Source of the DNA: Streptomyces humi
GTDB taxonomy: Bacteria; Actinomycetota; Actinomycetes; Streptomycetales; Streptomycetaceae
Length of the DNA stretch: 64,000 bases
Assembly (NCBI RefSeq): GCF_001005085.2
Contig: NZ_LBMU02000046.1
Span: 1-64,000, forward strand
Reading direction: 5' to 3'
The position numbers and the translations under genes were made by a program. This document shows, piece by piece, positions 34,537 through 43,387 of this stretch; position 1 is the first letter of the stretch; each line of letters opens with the position of its first letter. The notes below the pieces were generated by a model, which did not search any database, was not told where the DNA came from, and saw only the letters and a list, made by a program, of their open reading frames with translations.

Positions 34537-34549
34537 CTGGTCCGACCAG
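34537..34549 (+). promoter_or_regulatory. CTGGT-CCG-ACCAG operator, GntR/FadR style
   Basis: This perfect 13-bp palindrome in the divergent ABM/ALDH gap contains TGGTCCGACCA, the form typical of FCD-type GntR regulators. No GntR gene is in the window. It lies 16 nt from the ABM start and 150 nt from the ALDH start. Confidence 0.6.
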
Positions 34550-34699
34550 CAGATTCCAGCACGGATCAACCGCCCGCCCACCCGCCCACGGCGCAACCAA
34601 TGCCTGCCGCCACGGGCCTGGCGGCGGCGCCCCCGGATGGTGTGTCGTCGCCTCCGGCCCGCACGATCCGCTCCGCGGACGAACAAGGAAGTGATCTCC

Positions 34700-36166
34700 A
34701 TGCGTACCCTCGAAACCCTCTCCGGCGGCGAGTGGGTCGCGACCGGCGAGTGGATCGACGTCCAGAACCCCGCCGACGTCCGCACCCCGGTCGCCCGTGT
34801 CCCCGCCCTCGCCGCCAAGGACGTCACCCGGGCCTACGACCACGCCGAGCGCGGCTTCGCCGGCTGGAAGCGCACCAGCCCCTTCGAACGGGCCCGCGTC
34901 CTCACCGAAGCGGCCCGGCTGATCCGGGCGCGGGCCGAGGAGATCGCCGCCGACGTCACCGCCGAGAACGGCAAGACCCTGGCCGAGGCGACCGGCGAGA
35001 CGCTGAAGGCCGCCGACTTCCTGGAGTACTACGCCGGTCTGGCCCGCCGGGGTTACGGCACCCTCCTGCACGACGTACGCCCGAACCACCGTACGCACAC
35101 CCAGCGCGAGCCCATCGGCGTGATCCTGGTGATCAGCCCGTGGAACGACCCGCTGATCACCCCGGCCCGCAAGCTGGCCCCGCTGCTCGCCGCAGGCAAC
35201 GCGGCCGTCTTCAAACCGGCCACCGAGACCCCGTTGTCCGGTCTGCACTTCGCGCGCGCCCTGCACGACGCGGGACTGCCCGCGGGCGTTCTCAACGTCG
35301 TCACCGGCCGTACGGCGCAGATCGAGGGTGCCCTGCTCGACGACCCCCGCGTCGTCGGCGTCACGTTCACCGGCTCCAACGCCGTCGGCAACCGCATCCG
35401 CCGCCGCCTCGCCGACCGCAACGTCCGCTTCCAGGGCGAGCTCGGCGGCAAGAACGCCTCGGTGGTCCTCGGGGACGCCGATCTGCCGGCCGCCGCCCGG
35501 GCCGTCGCCGCCGCCTCCTTCGGCCAGGCCGGGCAGCGTTGCACTGCCACCAGCCGCGTCGTCGTCGCACAGCCGGTGTACGACGAGTTCACCCGGCTCC
35601 TGGTCGGCGAGGTCGAGGCGTTGACGACCGGTCCTGGCAGCGACCCCGCGACCACCCTCTGCCCGCTGTCGAGCCCCAGGCAGCGCGACTCGGTCCTCGC
35701 CGACCTGAACCGGGCCGTCGAGCAGGGCGCCACCGTCCTCACGGGCGGCGCCGCCGACACCCGCGGCGACCGGGCGCACGGCTGCTTCGTGCAACCCACC
35801 GTGCTGGCCGGCGTCACCCCCGAGACGGCGATCTGGCGCGAGGAGGTCTTCGGTCCCGTCCTCGTCGTCCGGGCGGTCGCCGGCTTCGCCGAGGCCGTCG
35901 ACGCGGTCAACGACTCCGACTTCGGCCTCGCCGCCGCCGTCTTCACCCGCGACCTGGCGAACGCGTACCGCTTCGCCGACGAGGCCGAGTGCGGCCAGGT
36001 CGCCGTCAACACCACGACCACCGGCTGGGACGTCCACCTGCCCTTCGGTGGCTTCCATGACTCCGGCACGGCCTACAAGGAACAGGGCGACGAGGTGCTC
36101 CGCTTCTCCACCCGCGTCAAGACGGTGGCGATCAACATCGGCGCCCCGGAGCGGACCCGTGGCTGA
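34700..36166 (+). CDS. NAD(P)-dependent aldehyde dehydrogenase, copy 2
   Basis: The product has 488 residues from ATG 34700; AAGGAAG lies 9 nt before. Catalytic Glu247 (GELGGKNAS) and Cys281 (GQRCTATSR) are intact, with NAD-site FTGSNAVG. The GELGGKNA and FGPVLVV blocks resemble alpha-ketoglutarate-semialdehyde and salicylaldehyde-type dehydrogenases. It is coupled by an 8-nt overlap to the L-2-hydroxyglutarate oxidase-like gene, hinting that a C5 oxo/hydroxy acid is handled here. The gene has its own promoter region with a GntR-like site. Confidence 0.87.
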   Translation: MRTLETLSGGEWVATGEWIDVQNPADVRTPVARVPALAAKDVTRAYDHAERGFAGWKRTSPFERARVLTEAARLIRARAEEIAADVTAENGKTLAEATGETLKAADFLEYYAGLARRGYGTLLHDVRPNHRTHTQREPIGVILVISPWNDPLITPARKLAPLLAAGNAAVFKPATETPLSGLHFARALHDAGLPAGVLNVVTGRTAQIEGALLDDPRVVGVTFTGSNAVGNRIRRRLADRNVRFQGELGGKNASVVLGDADLPAAARAVAAASFGQAGQRCTATSRVVVAQPVYDEFTRLLVGEVEALTTGPGSDPATTLCPLSSPRQRDSVLADLNRAVEQGATVLTGGAADTRGDRAHGCFVQPTVLAGVTPETAIWREEVFGPVLVVRAVAGFAEAVDAVNDSDFGLAAAVFTRDLANAYRFADEAECGQVAVNTTTTGWDVHLPFGGFHDSGTAYKEQGDEVLRFSTRVKTVAINIGAPERTRG

Positions 36167-37358
36167 CGAGACGATCGGCATCGTCGGCGCCGGCATCGTG
36201 GGCCTGGCCACCGGCCGGGAGGTCGCCCTGCGGCGCCCCGGCACCCGGGTCGTGGTCCTGGAGAAGGAACACGAGGTGGCCGTCCACCAGACCGGGCACA
36301 ACTCCGGTGTCGTGCACGCCGGCATCTACTACGCACCCGGCAGTCTCAAGGCCGCGCTGTGCGTCCGGGGCGTGGCCCTGCTCCGCGACTACTGCCGCGA
36401 ACGCGGGGTGCCTTACCACGAGATCGGCAAGCTGGTGACGGCCGTGCGACCGGACGAACTCGGCCGGATGGCGAACCTCTACGAGAGGGCCCGCAACAAC
36501 CACGTGCCCGATCTCCGCAAGGTCGCCCAGGAGGAGATCAAGGAGATCGAGCCGAACGCCGGGGGTATCGCGGCGCTGCACTCGCCGCGCACCGCGATCA
36601 CCGACTACCCGGCGGTCGCGGGGGAGTTCGCCAAGGACATCGAGGCCTCGGGCGGCGAGATCAGACTCGGTTTCCCGGTCACCTCGATCACCGGCGTCCC
36701 GAACGGCATCGAGGTCGGCTCGGCCCGGGACCGGGTCCGTGTCGACCGGCTGATCCTCTGCGCCGGCCTGCACTCGGACACCGTGGCGAAGCTGGCCGGC
36801 GACGGACGGGAACCGAGGATCATCCCGTTCCGGGGCGAGTACATGCTGCTCAGACCGGACCGGGCGCATCTCGTACGAGGTCTCGTGTACCCGGTGCCCG
36901 ATCCGCGCTACCCCTTCCTGGGCGTGCACTTCACCCCACGCGTGGACGGTTCCGTGGAGGTCGGCCCGAACGCCGTCCTCGCCCTGGCCCGGGAGGGCTA
37001 CCGGCTCACCAGGATCTCGCCCCGGGATCTGCTGGGCCTCGCCGGCTACCCGGGCGCCTGGCGGATGGCCGCACAGCACTGGCGTACCGGCATCAAGGAG
37101 TACCGCGGCTCGCTGTCCGCGACGGCCTTCATGAAGGACGCCGGGCTGTACGTGCCCGGTGTCGGCGTCAAGGACGTCGTACGCGGCGGAGCGGGCGTCC
37201 GCGCCCAGGCGCTGGACCGCGACGGAACGCTCGTGGACGACTTCCGCATCCACCGCGACGGCCGGGTCACCGCCGTCCGCAACGCGCCCTCGCCCGCCGC
37301 CACGGCCTCCATGGCGATCGCCGAGCACATCGTCGACGCCGTGTTCAACGGCACCTGA
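36159..37358 (+). CDS. lhgO: L-2-hydroxyglutarate oxidase-like FAD enzyme
   Basis: The product has 399 residues from GTG 36159. The dinucleotide site is GIVGAGIVGLATG (about 6-18). QTGHNSGVVHAGIYYAPGSLKA is the strongly conserved LhgO signature, and GVHFTPRVDGSVEVGPNAVLA lies in the substrate region. LhgO oxidises L-2-hydroxyglutarate to 2-oxoglutarate and feeds electrons to the quinone pool; length and motifs fit well. Overlap with aldehyde dehydrogenase 2 suggests a semialdehyde-to-oxoglutarate route, or repair of hydroxyglutarate formed by the pathway. A 2-hydroxy-dicarboxylate other than hydroxyglutarate is an alternative substrate. Confidence 0.82.
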   Translation: MADETIGIVGAGIVGLATGREVALRRPGTRVVVLEKEHEVAVHQTGHNSGVVHAGIYYAPGSLKAALCVRGVALLRDYCRERGVPYHEIGKLVTAVRPDELGRMANLYERARNNHVPDLRKVAQEEIKEIEPNAGGIAALHSPRTAITDYPAVAGEFAKDIEASGGEIRLGFPVTSITGVPNGIEVGSARDRVRVDRLILCAGLHSDTVAKLAGDGREPRIIPFRGEYMLLRPDRAHLVRGLVYPVPDPRYPFLGVHFTPRVDGSVEVGPNAVLALAREGYRLTRISPRDLLGLAGYPGAWRMAAQHWRTGIKEYRGSLSATAFMKDAGLYVPGVGVKDVVRGGAGVRAQALDRDGTLVDDFRIHRDGRVTAVRNAPSPAATASMAIAEHIVDAVFNGT

Positions 37359-37393
37359 CGTGCTGTCGAAACACCAGCTCACACGGCACTTCC

Positions 37394-37412
37394 GTGCAAC
37401 AAGTGGTTGCAC
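37394..37412 (+). promoter_or_regulatory. Operator site 3 of cluster palindrome
   Basis: GTGCAACAAGTGGTTGCAC has perfect 7-bp arms and a 5-nt centre. It lies 86 nt before the amidohydrolase start. A possible -10, TAGCGT, is at 37446-37451, 33 nt beyond, compared with 44 nt at site 2; the 11-nt difference is one helical turn. Confidence 0.78.
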
Positions 37413-37497
37413 TCCCAGAGCCTGCGCAACACCCGGCGTGCCGCCTAGCGTGGCCCGCACACCACCCCACCGTCCCCGCTGCGGAAAGAGTTGAGAC

Positions 37498-38358
37498 ATG
37501 TTCGTCGTCGACACCCAGATCCACATCTGGAAGGAAGAGACCCCGGACCGCCCCTGGGTCCCCGGCGCCCGTGAGCGCATCCGCCTCAACGGACACCGTG
37601 AGGACCCCTTCTCCTACGAGGAGGCCCTGGAGCTGATGGACGAGGCCGGCGTGAACCGGGCGCTGATCCTGCCTCCGTCCTGGGAGGGCGACCGCATCGA
37701 CTACGCCCTGGAGGCGTGCGAGGCGCACCCCGACCGCTTCGGGATCATGGCCCGCATCCCGCAGAACAAGCCCGAGGAGGGCACGGCGATGCTCCGGGAG
37801 TTCGCGCGGAACCCGCACGTCAAGGGCACGCGTCTGACCTTCCACCGGCCGCAGGACCGCAACTGGATGATCGACGGCACCAACGACTGGTACTGGCCGA
37901 TCGCCGAGGAACTGGGCATCCCGACGATGGTCCACGCACCGATCTGGAAGCGGGAACTCGGCGAGATCGCCGCCAAGCACCCCCAACTGAAGATCATCAT
38001 CGACCACATGGGCATCATGGCCCGCTGCGTGGACGACGCGATCGGCTACTGGGTACAGGAGACCGCGGACCTCGCCGTCCACCCGAACATCTACGTCAAG
38101 GTCTCCGCGCTGCCCGGCTACTCGACCCAGCCCTTCCCGAACAACAACATCCAGAAGTACGTGCGCGAGATGGTCGACAAGATGGGCCCGCAGCGCTGCT
38201 TCTACGGCACCGACATCACCCGGCTGCTCGGCCACGGCATCACCTACACCGACACCATCGAGCAGTTCACCAAGCACTGGGACTTCACCCCCGAGGAACT
38301 CGAATGGATCATGGGCCGCGGGATCTCCGAGGTCCTGAACTGGCCCATCGAAGGCTGA
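37498..38358 (+). CDS. Amidohydrolase-family (AMDH2) hydrolase or decarboxylase
   Basis: The product has 286 residues. It is a TIM-barrel amidohydrolase of the AMDH2 group that includes 2-pyrone-4,6-dicarboxylate lactonase and gamma-resorcylate-type enzymes. The N-terminal HxH metal motif is altered to DTQIHIW (Gln7 in place of the first His). TMVHAPIW, IIDHMGIM and YGTDITR carry the other usual His and Asp residues. The missing His suggests a metal-independent or single-metal lactonase-like reaction. It starts an operon with the ThDP enzyme (13 nt gap) and is under operator site 3. Confidence 0.8.
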   Translation: MFVVDTQIHIWKEETPDRPWVPGARERIRLNGHREDPFSYEEALELMDEAGVNRALILPPSWEGDRIDYALEACEAHPDRFGIMARIPQNKPEEGTAMLREFARNPHVKGTRLTFHRPQDRNWMIDGTNDWYWPIAEELGIPTMVHAPIWKRELGEIAAKHPQLKIIIDHMGIMARCVDDAIGYWVQETADLAVHPNIYVKVSALPGYSTQPFPNNNIQKYVREMVDKMGPQRCFYGTDITRLLGHGITYTDTIEQFTKHWDFTPEELEWIMGRGISEVLNWPIEG

Positions 38359-38371
38359 GGAAACATCGGTC

Positions 38372-40081
38372 ATGACCAACACCCCGGGAACCGACGGCGG
38401 GGACGCCTTCGTGTCCGCCTTCGACGCCGCGGGCGCCGACTACCTGTTCTGCTCCTCGGGCTCCGAGTGGGCGCCCGTGTGGGAGGCGCTGGCCCGCCGC
38501 CACCGCGACGGCGCACCCGCCCCCCGCTACCTCGACCTGACCCACGAGACGGTCGCCGTCGGCATGGCCACCGGCTACGGGCTGCTCAGGCGCCGCCCGC
38601 AGGGCGTACTCCTGCACGCGGCCCCGGGCCTGCTCCAGGGCTCGATGGCGGTGCACGGCGCGCTGCTGGCCGGCGTGCCGATGGTCGTCGCCTCCTCGGA
38701 GTCGACGACGTACGGCGACGCGCCCGGCCACGACCCGGGCGGCCAGTGGTACCGCAACCTGTCGATCGTGGGCGGCCCGCACGGCATCGCCCGGCCCTTC
38801 ACCAAGTGGTCGACCGAGGCCGCCAGCGTGCACACGCTGCCCACCATGATCACCCGGGCGGCGGAGCTGGCCTGGCGGGCCCCGGCCGGACCGGCCTACC
38901 TGAACATCCCGCTGGAGATCCTGCTGGAGGAGTGGGACGGCCGCGAGGCCAAGGCCGTCGTCCCGCCCGGCTCCACGCACAGCTCGCCCGAAGAGGCCGA
39001 TGCGGTCGCCCGGTTGCTCCGTGAAGCGGCCGACCCCGTCATCGTCACCGAGACGGCGGGACGCGAGGCGGGCGGCTTCGAGGCCCTGGTCGCCTTCGCG
39101 GAGGCCTGGCACATCCCGGTCGTCGAGCCGGACTCCGCGGTGTGCGGCAACTTCCCGCGCACCCACCCCCTGCACGCGGGCAGCGACATCGGACCGTGGC
39201 TGGACACGGCCGACCTGATCCTCCTCGTGAACTGCCGGGCACCCTTCTACCCGCCCTCCCGCCGGCCGTCGAAGGCGAAGGTCGTCGTCATCGACGAGGT
39301 GCCGCAGCGACCGCACGTGGTCTACCAGGTGCTGTTCGCCGACACCTACCTGGAGGGCGACACCGTCAACACGCTGCGCCAGCTGACCAGACGGGCCACG
39401 GGACTGGACGAGACGGCCGTCGCGGAGCGCCGTGCCGCCCAGCACCACCGGTACTCCGAGGAGACCGGAGCCCTCGCCCGGGCCGAGATCAAGGCCTGCG
39501 AGGCCCCCGGCTCGCCGGGCGTCGACCCGGTCCTGGTCGCCGCCACCCTGCGCAAACTCCTCGACGGCCGGGACGGGGTCGTCGTCGACGAGACCATCAC
39601 CCACAGCCGCGTCGTCCGACGCCACCTGCGCACCGACCGTCCCGACTCCTACTTCTACGTCCAGGGCGGTCTCGGGCAGGGCATCGCCGTCGCGCTCGGC
39701 GTCAAACTCGCCGCGCGTGAACGCCCGGTGGTGCTGACGATCGGTGACGGCGCGTTCACGTACAACCCGGTGATCCCGTCGTACGACGCCGCCAAGGCGT
39801 ACGAACTCCCGCTGCTGATCGTGGTGTTCAACAACCGTGTCTACAAGTCGATGAATCTCAACCACCGCAGGTTCTATCCCGAAGGCGCCGCCGCCGAGAC
39901 GGGGGAGTGGCTGGGCACCGACCTGCGCCGCCTGCCCCGGCTCGCCGCCTTCGCCGACCCGTTCGGCATGCACACCGAGACCGTCGACACCGCGGACGAA
40001 CTCGCGCCGGCCCTCCGACGGGCCCTGAAGGCCATGACCGAGGGCACCACGGCCGTCGTCGACGTCCTCGTCACCCGCTGA
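38372..40081 (+). CDS. Thiamine-diphosphate-dependent decarboxylase/synthase
   Basis: The product has 569 residues with the three-domain acetolactate synthase/benzoylformate decarboxylase layout. Catalytic Glu59 lies in LTHETVAVGMATGYG. The ThDP-Mg motif begins with GDGAFTYNP near 458 and ends with FNNRVYKS near 487. The central domain carries GSDIGPWLDTADLILLVNCRAPF. The substrate is a 2-oxo acid; a bulky or aromatic one is plausible in this context. No small ALS subunit is nearby, which argues against acetolactate synthase. It is coupled to the amidohydrolase and followed 118 nt later by the Ldh-type gene. Confidence 0.85.
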   Translation: MTNTPGTDGGDAFVSAFDAAGADYLFCSSGSEWAPVWEALARRHRDGAPAPRYLDLTHETVAVGMATGYGLLRRRPQGVLLHAAPGLLQGSMAVHGALLAGVPMVVASSESTTYGDAPGHDPGGQWYRNLSIVGGPHGIARPFTKWSTEAASVHTLPTMITRAAELAWRAPAGPAYLNIPLEILLEEWDGREAKAVVPPGSTHSSPEEADAVARLLREAADPVIVTETAGREAGGFEALVAFAEAWHIPVVEPDSAVCGNFPRTHPLHAGSDIGPWLDTADLILLVNCRAPFYPPSRRPSKAKVVVIDEVPQRPHVVYQVLFADTYLEGDTVNTLRQLTRRATGLDETAVAERRAAQHHRYSEETGALARAEIKACEAPGSPGVDPVLVAATLRKLLDGRDGVVVDETITHSRVVRRHLRTDRPDSYFYVQGGLGQGIAVALGVKLAARERPVVLTIGDGAFTYNPVIPSYDAAKAYELPLLIVVFNNRVYKSMNLNHRRFYPEGAAAETGEWLGTDLRRLPRLAAFADPFGMHTETVDTADELAPALRRALKAMTEGTTAVVDVLVTR

Positions 40082-40199
40082 ACACGCGGCGTCCCCGTCA
40101 CCCGTCGCCCGTCACCCGTCGGCCGCTCCGCCGGAAGCCGCACATCGCCATCGCCCCGCGCCCCTGCGGAGCGCTTCAGCCCAGGAGGCCCACGCCGCC

Positions 40200-41261
40200 A
40201 TGCCCGACACACCCCCCAAGGTCCTGGTGCCCGCAGCGGACCTGCGCGCCTTCGCCGCCGCCCTCCTGGAGAAGGGCGGTCTGGGCGCGGAGCACGCCCG
40301 TACCACCGCCGACGTCTTCGTCTGGGCCGCGCTGCGCGGTGTCGACTCCCACGGCATCGCCCGCGTCCCCGCGTACCTGGACCTGCTCGCCAAGGGCGTC
40401 GCCAACGCCACCGCCGACCTCACCATCGAGTCCAACGCGCCGGCCACCGCCGTGGTGGACGCCGACCGCGCGCCCGGCCCGGTGGCACTGAGCGTCGCGG
40501 CGGACGAGGCGGTACGACGGGCCCGGGCGACCGGCGTCGCCTCCGTGGGCGTACGGCGCACCGTGCACACCGGCGCCATCGGCTACTACGTCTCGAAGAT
40601 CGCCGAACAGGGCCTGGTCGGCGTCGGGTTCGTGGCCGGCATGCCCAACATGGGCTACACCGGCGCCCAGGGCGCCGCGGTCGCCACCAGCCCGCTCGCC
40701 ATCGCCGTGCCGGCCCACGCCCACGCGCCACTGCTCCTCGACATGGCCACGGCCACCATCGCCCTCGGCAAGCTCCGCCAGGCCAGGGCGAGTGGCACCC
40801 CACTGCCCGAGGGCGCGGCCGCCACGGAGGACGGCACACCGACGACCGACCCGGCGCGGGCCGTCGTTCCGCTGCCGCTGGGCGGTGCCAAGGGCTCCGG
40901 CATGTCGCTCGCCTTCGAGCTCCTGACCGGCGTGCTGGTCGGCGCGCCGATCCTCGCGTCCTTCCACTCGGACGATCCGGCCGGCCGTGAACACCGTCAG
41001 AACGCCCTGCTCATCGCCGTCGACCCGGCAGCCTACGGCGACCCGGACGCCTTCGTCGCGGCCGTCGACAGGACCCTGAGCACCGTCAAGGGGCTGCCGG
41101 TGGCCGACGGTTCGGACGGGGTGTTCTATCCGGGCGAGCGCAGTGCCGCGACGGCCGCGGAGCGCGGTGCACACGGGGTGCCGGTGGCGCCGAAGGTGTG
41201 GCGTGAGCTGACGCTGCACGCCGACAAGCTGGGTGTCACGCTGCCGGACACGGCCGTCTAG
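40200..41261 (+). CDS. Ldh-family NAD(P)-dependent malate/L-lactate dehydrogenase-type oxidoreductase
   Basis: The product has 353 residues. Family hallmarks are RGVDSHGIARVPAYLDLL near 45, SVGVRRTVHTGAIGYYV (catalytic His region), and PLPLGGAKGSGMSLAFELLTGVL near 225. These enzymes, unlike classical LDH, reduce or oxidise 2-hydroxy acids such as malate, lactate, ureidoglycolate, 2,3-diketogulonate or hydroxy-aromatic pyruvates. In this operon it probably interconverts the 2-oxo acid used by the ThDP enzyme and its 2-hydroxy form. A perfect 20-bp terminator follows. Confidence 0.85.
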   Translation: MPDTPPKVLVPAADLRAFAAALLEKGGLGAEHARTTADVFVWAALRGVDSHGIARVPAYLDLLAKGVANATADLTIESNAPATAVVDADRAPGPVALSVAADEAVRRARATGVASVGVRRTVHTGAIGYYVSKIAEQGLVGVGFVAGMPNMGYTGAQGAAVATSPLAIAVPAHAHAPLLLDMATATIALGKLRQARASGTPLPEGAAATEDGTPTTDPARAVVPLPLGGAKGSGMSLAFELLTGVLVGAPILASFHSDDPAGREHRQNALLIAVDPAAYGDPDAFVAAVDRTLSTVKGLPVADGSDGVFYPGERSAATAAERGAHGVPVAPKVWRELTLHADKLGVTLPDTAV

Positions 41262-41283
41262 ACGGCCGGCGCCTGCCGCCCGC

Positions 41284-41330
41284 GCGAAGGAGCCGGGAAG
41301 CCCGAGTACGGGGCTTCCCGGCTCCTTCGC
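41284..41330 (+). terminator. Perfect 20-bp hairpin terminator
   Basis: The arms at 41284-41303 and 41311-41330 are exact reverse complements of 20 nt with a 7-nt loop (GAGTACG). It is the strongest terminator in the window and marks the end of the amidohydrolase operon. Confidence 0.9.
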
Positions 41331-41654
41331 GTCTGTCTCCGCCGCGGCGCCGCACGCCGCCGCCGAGGTGCGCGACGGTCACCGTCGTTCACCTTAGGTT
41401 GCGGGTCCGAGGGCATCTCGGCAGGGGGTCGGCCGGTATACCGTCCGAAGCGGTTCACCTGACCAGAAGCGGCTTATGTCAACGGAGATTCGAGCCGAAT
41501 TCACGGGGTCGGGCCGCGTGGACGCTGATACCCCGTCACATCGCCGCACCCGCCGCATCTGAGCTCCGGATGCGGCACCCACGGCGCCACGGCCCGGACC
41601 GCGGAATCGACATGACAGTCAAGTCGCCCCCTTACTCCACTCATTCGAGGTGTC
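41331..41654 (+). promoter_or_regulatory. Regulatory region before MFS gene with three palindromes
   Basis: There is no gene here. CGACGGT-C-ACCGTCG (41373-41387) lies just before a TAGGTT -10-like hexamer (41395-41400). CGGTATACCG (41434-41443) and GCCGCATC-N9-GATGCGGC (41552-41576) follow. Together they suggest a repressed exporter promoter with a long leader of about 250 nt. Confidence 0.45.
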
Positions 41655-43274
41655 ATGTCGGCCATCACTCCCCATGTACCGCCACCGTCCGCACCGCCAC
41701 GCTCCGGGACCCGGCACGCCACGGCCACCATCGTGCTGGCCTGTCTGGGAGTGTTCGTCTCCTACCTGCCCGTCGTGGGCGTCTCGGTCGCGCTGCCGGT
41801 CATCCAGCAGGCGCTCGACGCCTCCACCGCCGGACTCCAGTGGATCACCGACGCGTTCATCCTGCCCACCGCCGCCCTGCTGCTGACCTGCGGAATGATC
41901 GGTGACCTGTACGGACGCAAGAAGACGTGGCTCGCCGGGCTGGCCCTGGCCTGCGTCGGCTGCCTGGTGTGCCTGACCGCGAACGGCGTCGTCCAGGTCT
42001 GCGTGGGCCAGGCCCTCACCGGCATCGGGACCGCCGCCCTGCTGCCCTCCACCCTCGCGCTGATCAGCCACGTCTGCCCCGACCACCGCAAGCGCGCCAC
42101 GGCGATCGCCCTGTGGACCGCCTCCCTCGGCCTCGGGCTCACCCTCGGTCCGCTGATCAACGGCGTGATCGTGGAACACGCGAGCTGGCGCTGGATCTTC
42201 CTGCCCTCCCTGGTCATCGGCCTGGTGACGGTCCTCGCCGGGGCCGTCGTCCTGACGGACTCCCGGGCCGAACGGGAACGCCATCTGGACATCCCCGGTC
42301 AGCTGCTCGCCATCGTCGCCGTCACCGGCCTCGTGTACGGCGTCATCGAGGGCGGCAGCGCCGGCTGGGGTTCCGCCGAGGTCGTGATCGCGTTCGCGGC
42401 CGCCGCCGTCGGCCTGGCGGCCTTCGTCCTGGTGGAACTCCGCTCCCCGTGCCCCATGCTGGACATGCGGCTGTTCCGGTCCTCGGCGTTCTCGGGCGCC
42501 GCGCTCGTGATGGCCCTCACCCTGTTCGCCCAGGTCGGCCTCGTCTTCGCGCTGAGCGAGTACTTCGGGCTCGTCCACCACGCCTCCACGTGGGACATCG
42601 GGGTACGGCTCGTCGCGCTCAACGGGTTCACCGTCGTGCTGGGCCCGCTGGTCGGCCGTCTGATGAACCGGACGGCCCCCGGACTGCTGCTGGTCACGGG
42701 CCTCGTCGTCGGCGGCGCCGGCGCGTTGTGCGTGAACCTCTTCAGGGCCACCACAGGCACCGGTGAGGCCGCCCTGGTCATCGGTGTGCTGGGCATCGGC
42801 ATCGCACTGGCCATGGCACCCATCACCACCATCGCCATGAACAGCGTCCCGCACCGGCTGGCGGGCTCGGCCGGGGCGTCCAACAGCGCGCTGCGTCAGA
42901 TCGGCAGCGCGCTCGGCCCCGCCGTCTTCGGTGTCGTCCTCACCAACCGCACCCTGGACACGCTGCCCGGACACCTCGCCGCGTCCGGTCTGGGCCCGGC
43001 CGACCAGGGTCAGGTGAACGGCATGGTGTCGCACGTGGGGATCCAGGCCGGCGCGTTCCTGCGTCTGAAGACTCCCGAGGCGACCGGCCGGGCCCTGTCG
43101 GCCTACGGCGCGAGTTTCACCGACGCGCTGCACACCTGCGCCCTCGTCGGCGGCATCGGCATGCTGGTGGCCGCGGCGCTCGCCCTCACCCTGATCGGCA
43201 TACGCACACGGCCGGCCCACGACACCGACCGCGCGGCGGGCGCGGCGACCCACCCCGCGGGAGACATGAGCTGA
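41655..43274 (+). CDS. MFS transporter, DHA2 (14-TMS) drug/proton antiporter family
   Basis: The product has 539 residues with about 14 hydrophobic segments. Motif A is GDLYGRKKTWLAG after helix 2; motif C-like features occur in GLGLTLGPLING. Closest in type to EmrB/QacA-like exporters. It may export a toxic aromatic substrate or intermediate, or an antibiotic. A LysR gene lies convergently 110 nt downstream. It has its own complex promoter region and no co-transcribed gene. Confidence 0.87.
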   Translation: MSAITPHVPPPSAPPRSGTRHATATIVLACLGVFVSYLPVVGVSVALPVIQQALDASTAGLQWITDAFILPTAALLLTCGMIGDLYGRKKTWLAGLALACVGCLVCLTANGVVQVCVGQALTGIGTAALLPSTLALISHVCPDHRKRATAIALWTASLGLGLTLGPLINGVIVEHASWRWIFLPSLVIGLVTVLAGAVVLTDSRAERERHLDIPGQLLAIVAVTGLVYGVIEGGSAGWGSAEVVIAFAAAAVGLAAFVLVELRSPCPMLDMRLFRSSAFSGAALVMALTLFAQVGLVFALSEYFGLVHHASTWDIGVRLVALNGFTVVLGPLVGRLMNRTAPGLLLVTGLVVGGAGALCVNLFRATTGTGEAALVIGVLGIGIALAMAPITTIAMNSVPHRLAGSAGASNSALRQIGSALGPAVFGVVLTNRTLDTLPGHLAASGLGPADQGQVNGMVSHVGIQAGAFLRLKTPEATGRALSAYGASFTDALHTCALVGGIGMLVAAALALTLIGIRTRPAHDTDRAAGAATHPAGDMS

Positions 43275-43387
43275 GGACCGGCAACGGTCACCACGGGTGG
43301 TCGTCCCCCGATCCCACCGGGGACGTCCCCCCGCGGCTCAGGAGCCGCCGGGGCTCCGGCGTCCCGAAGAAGGGTGGTCGGCGTCGG

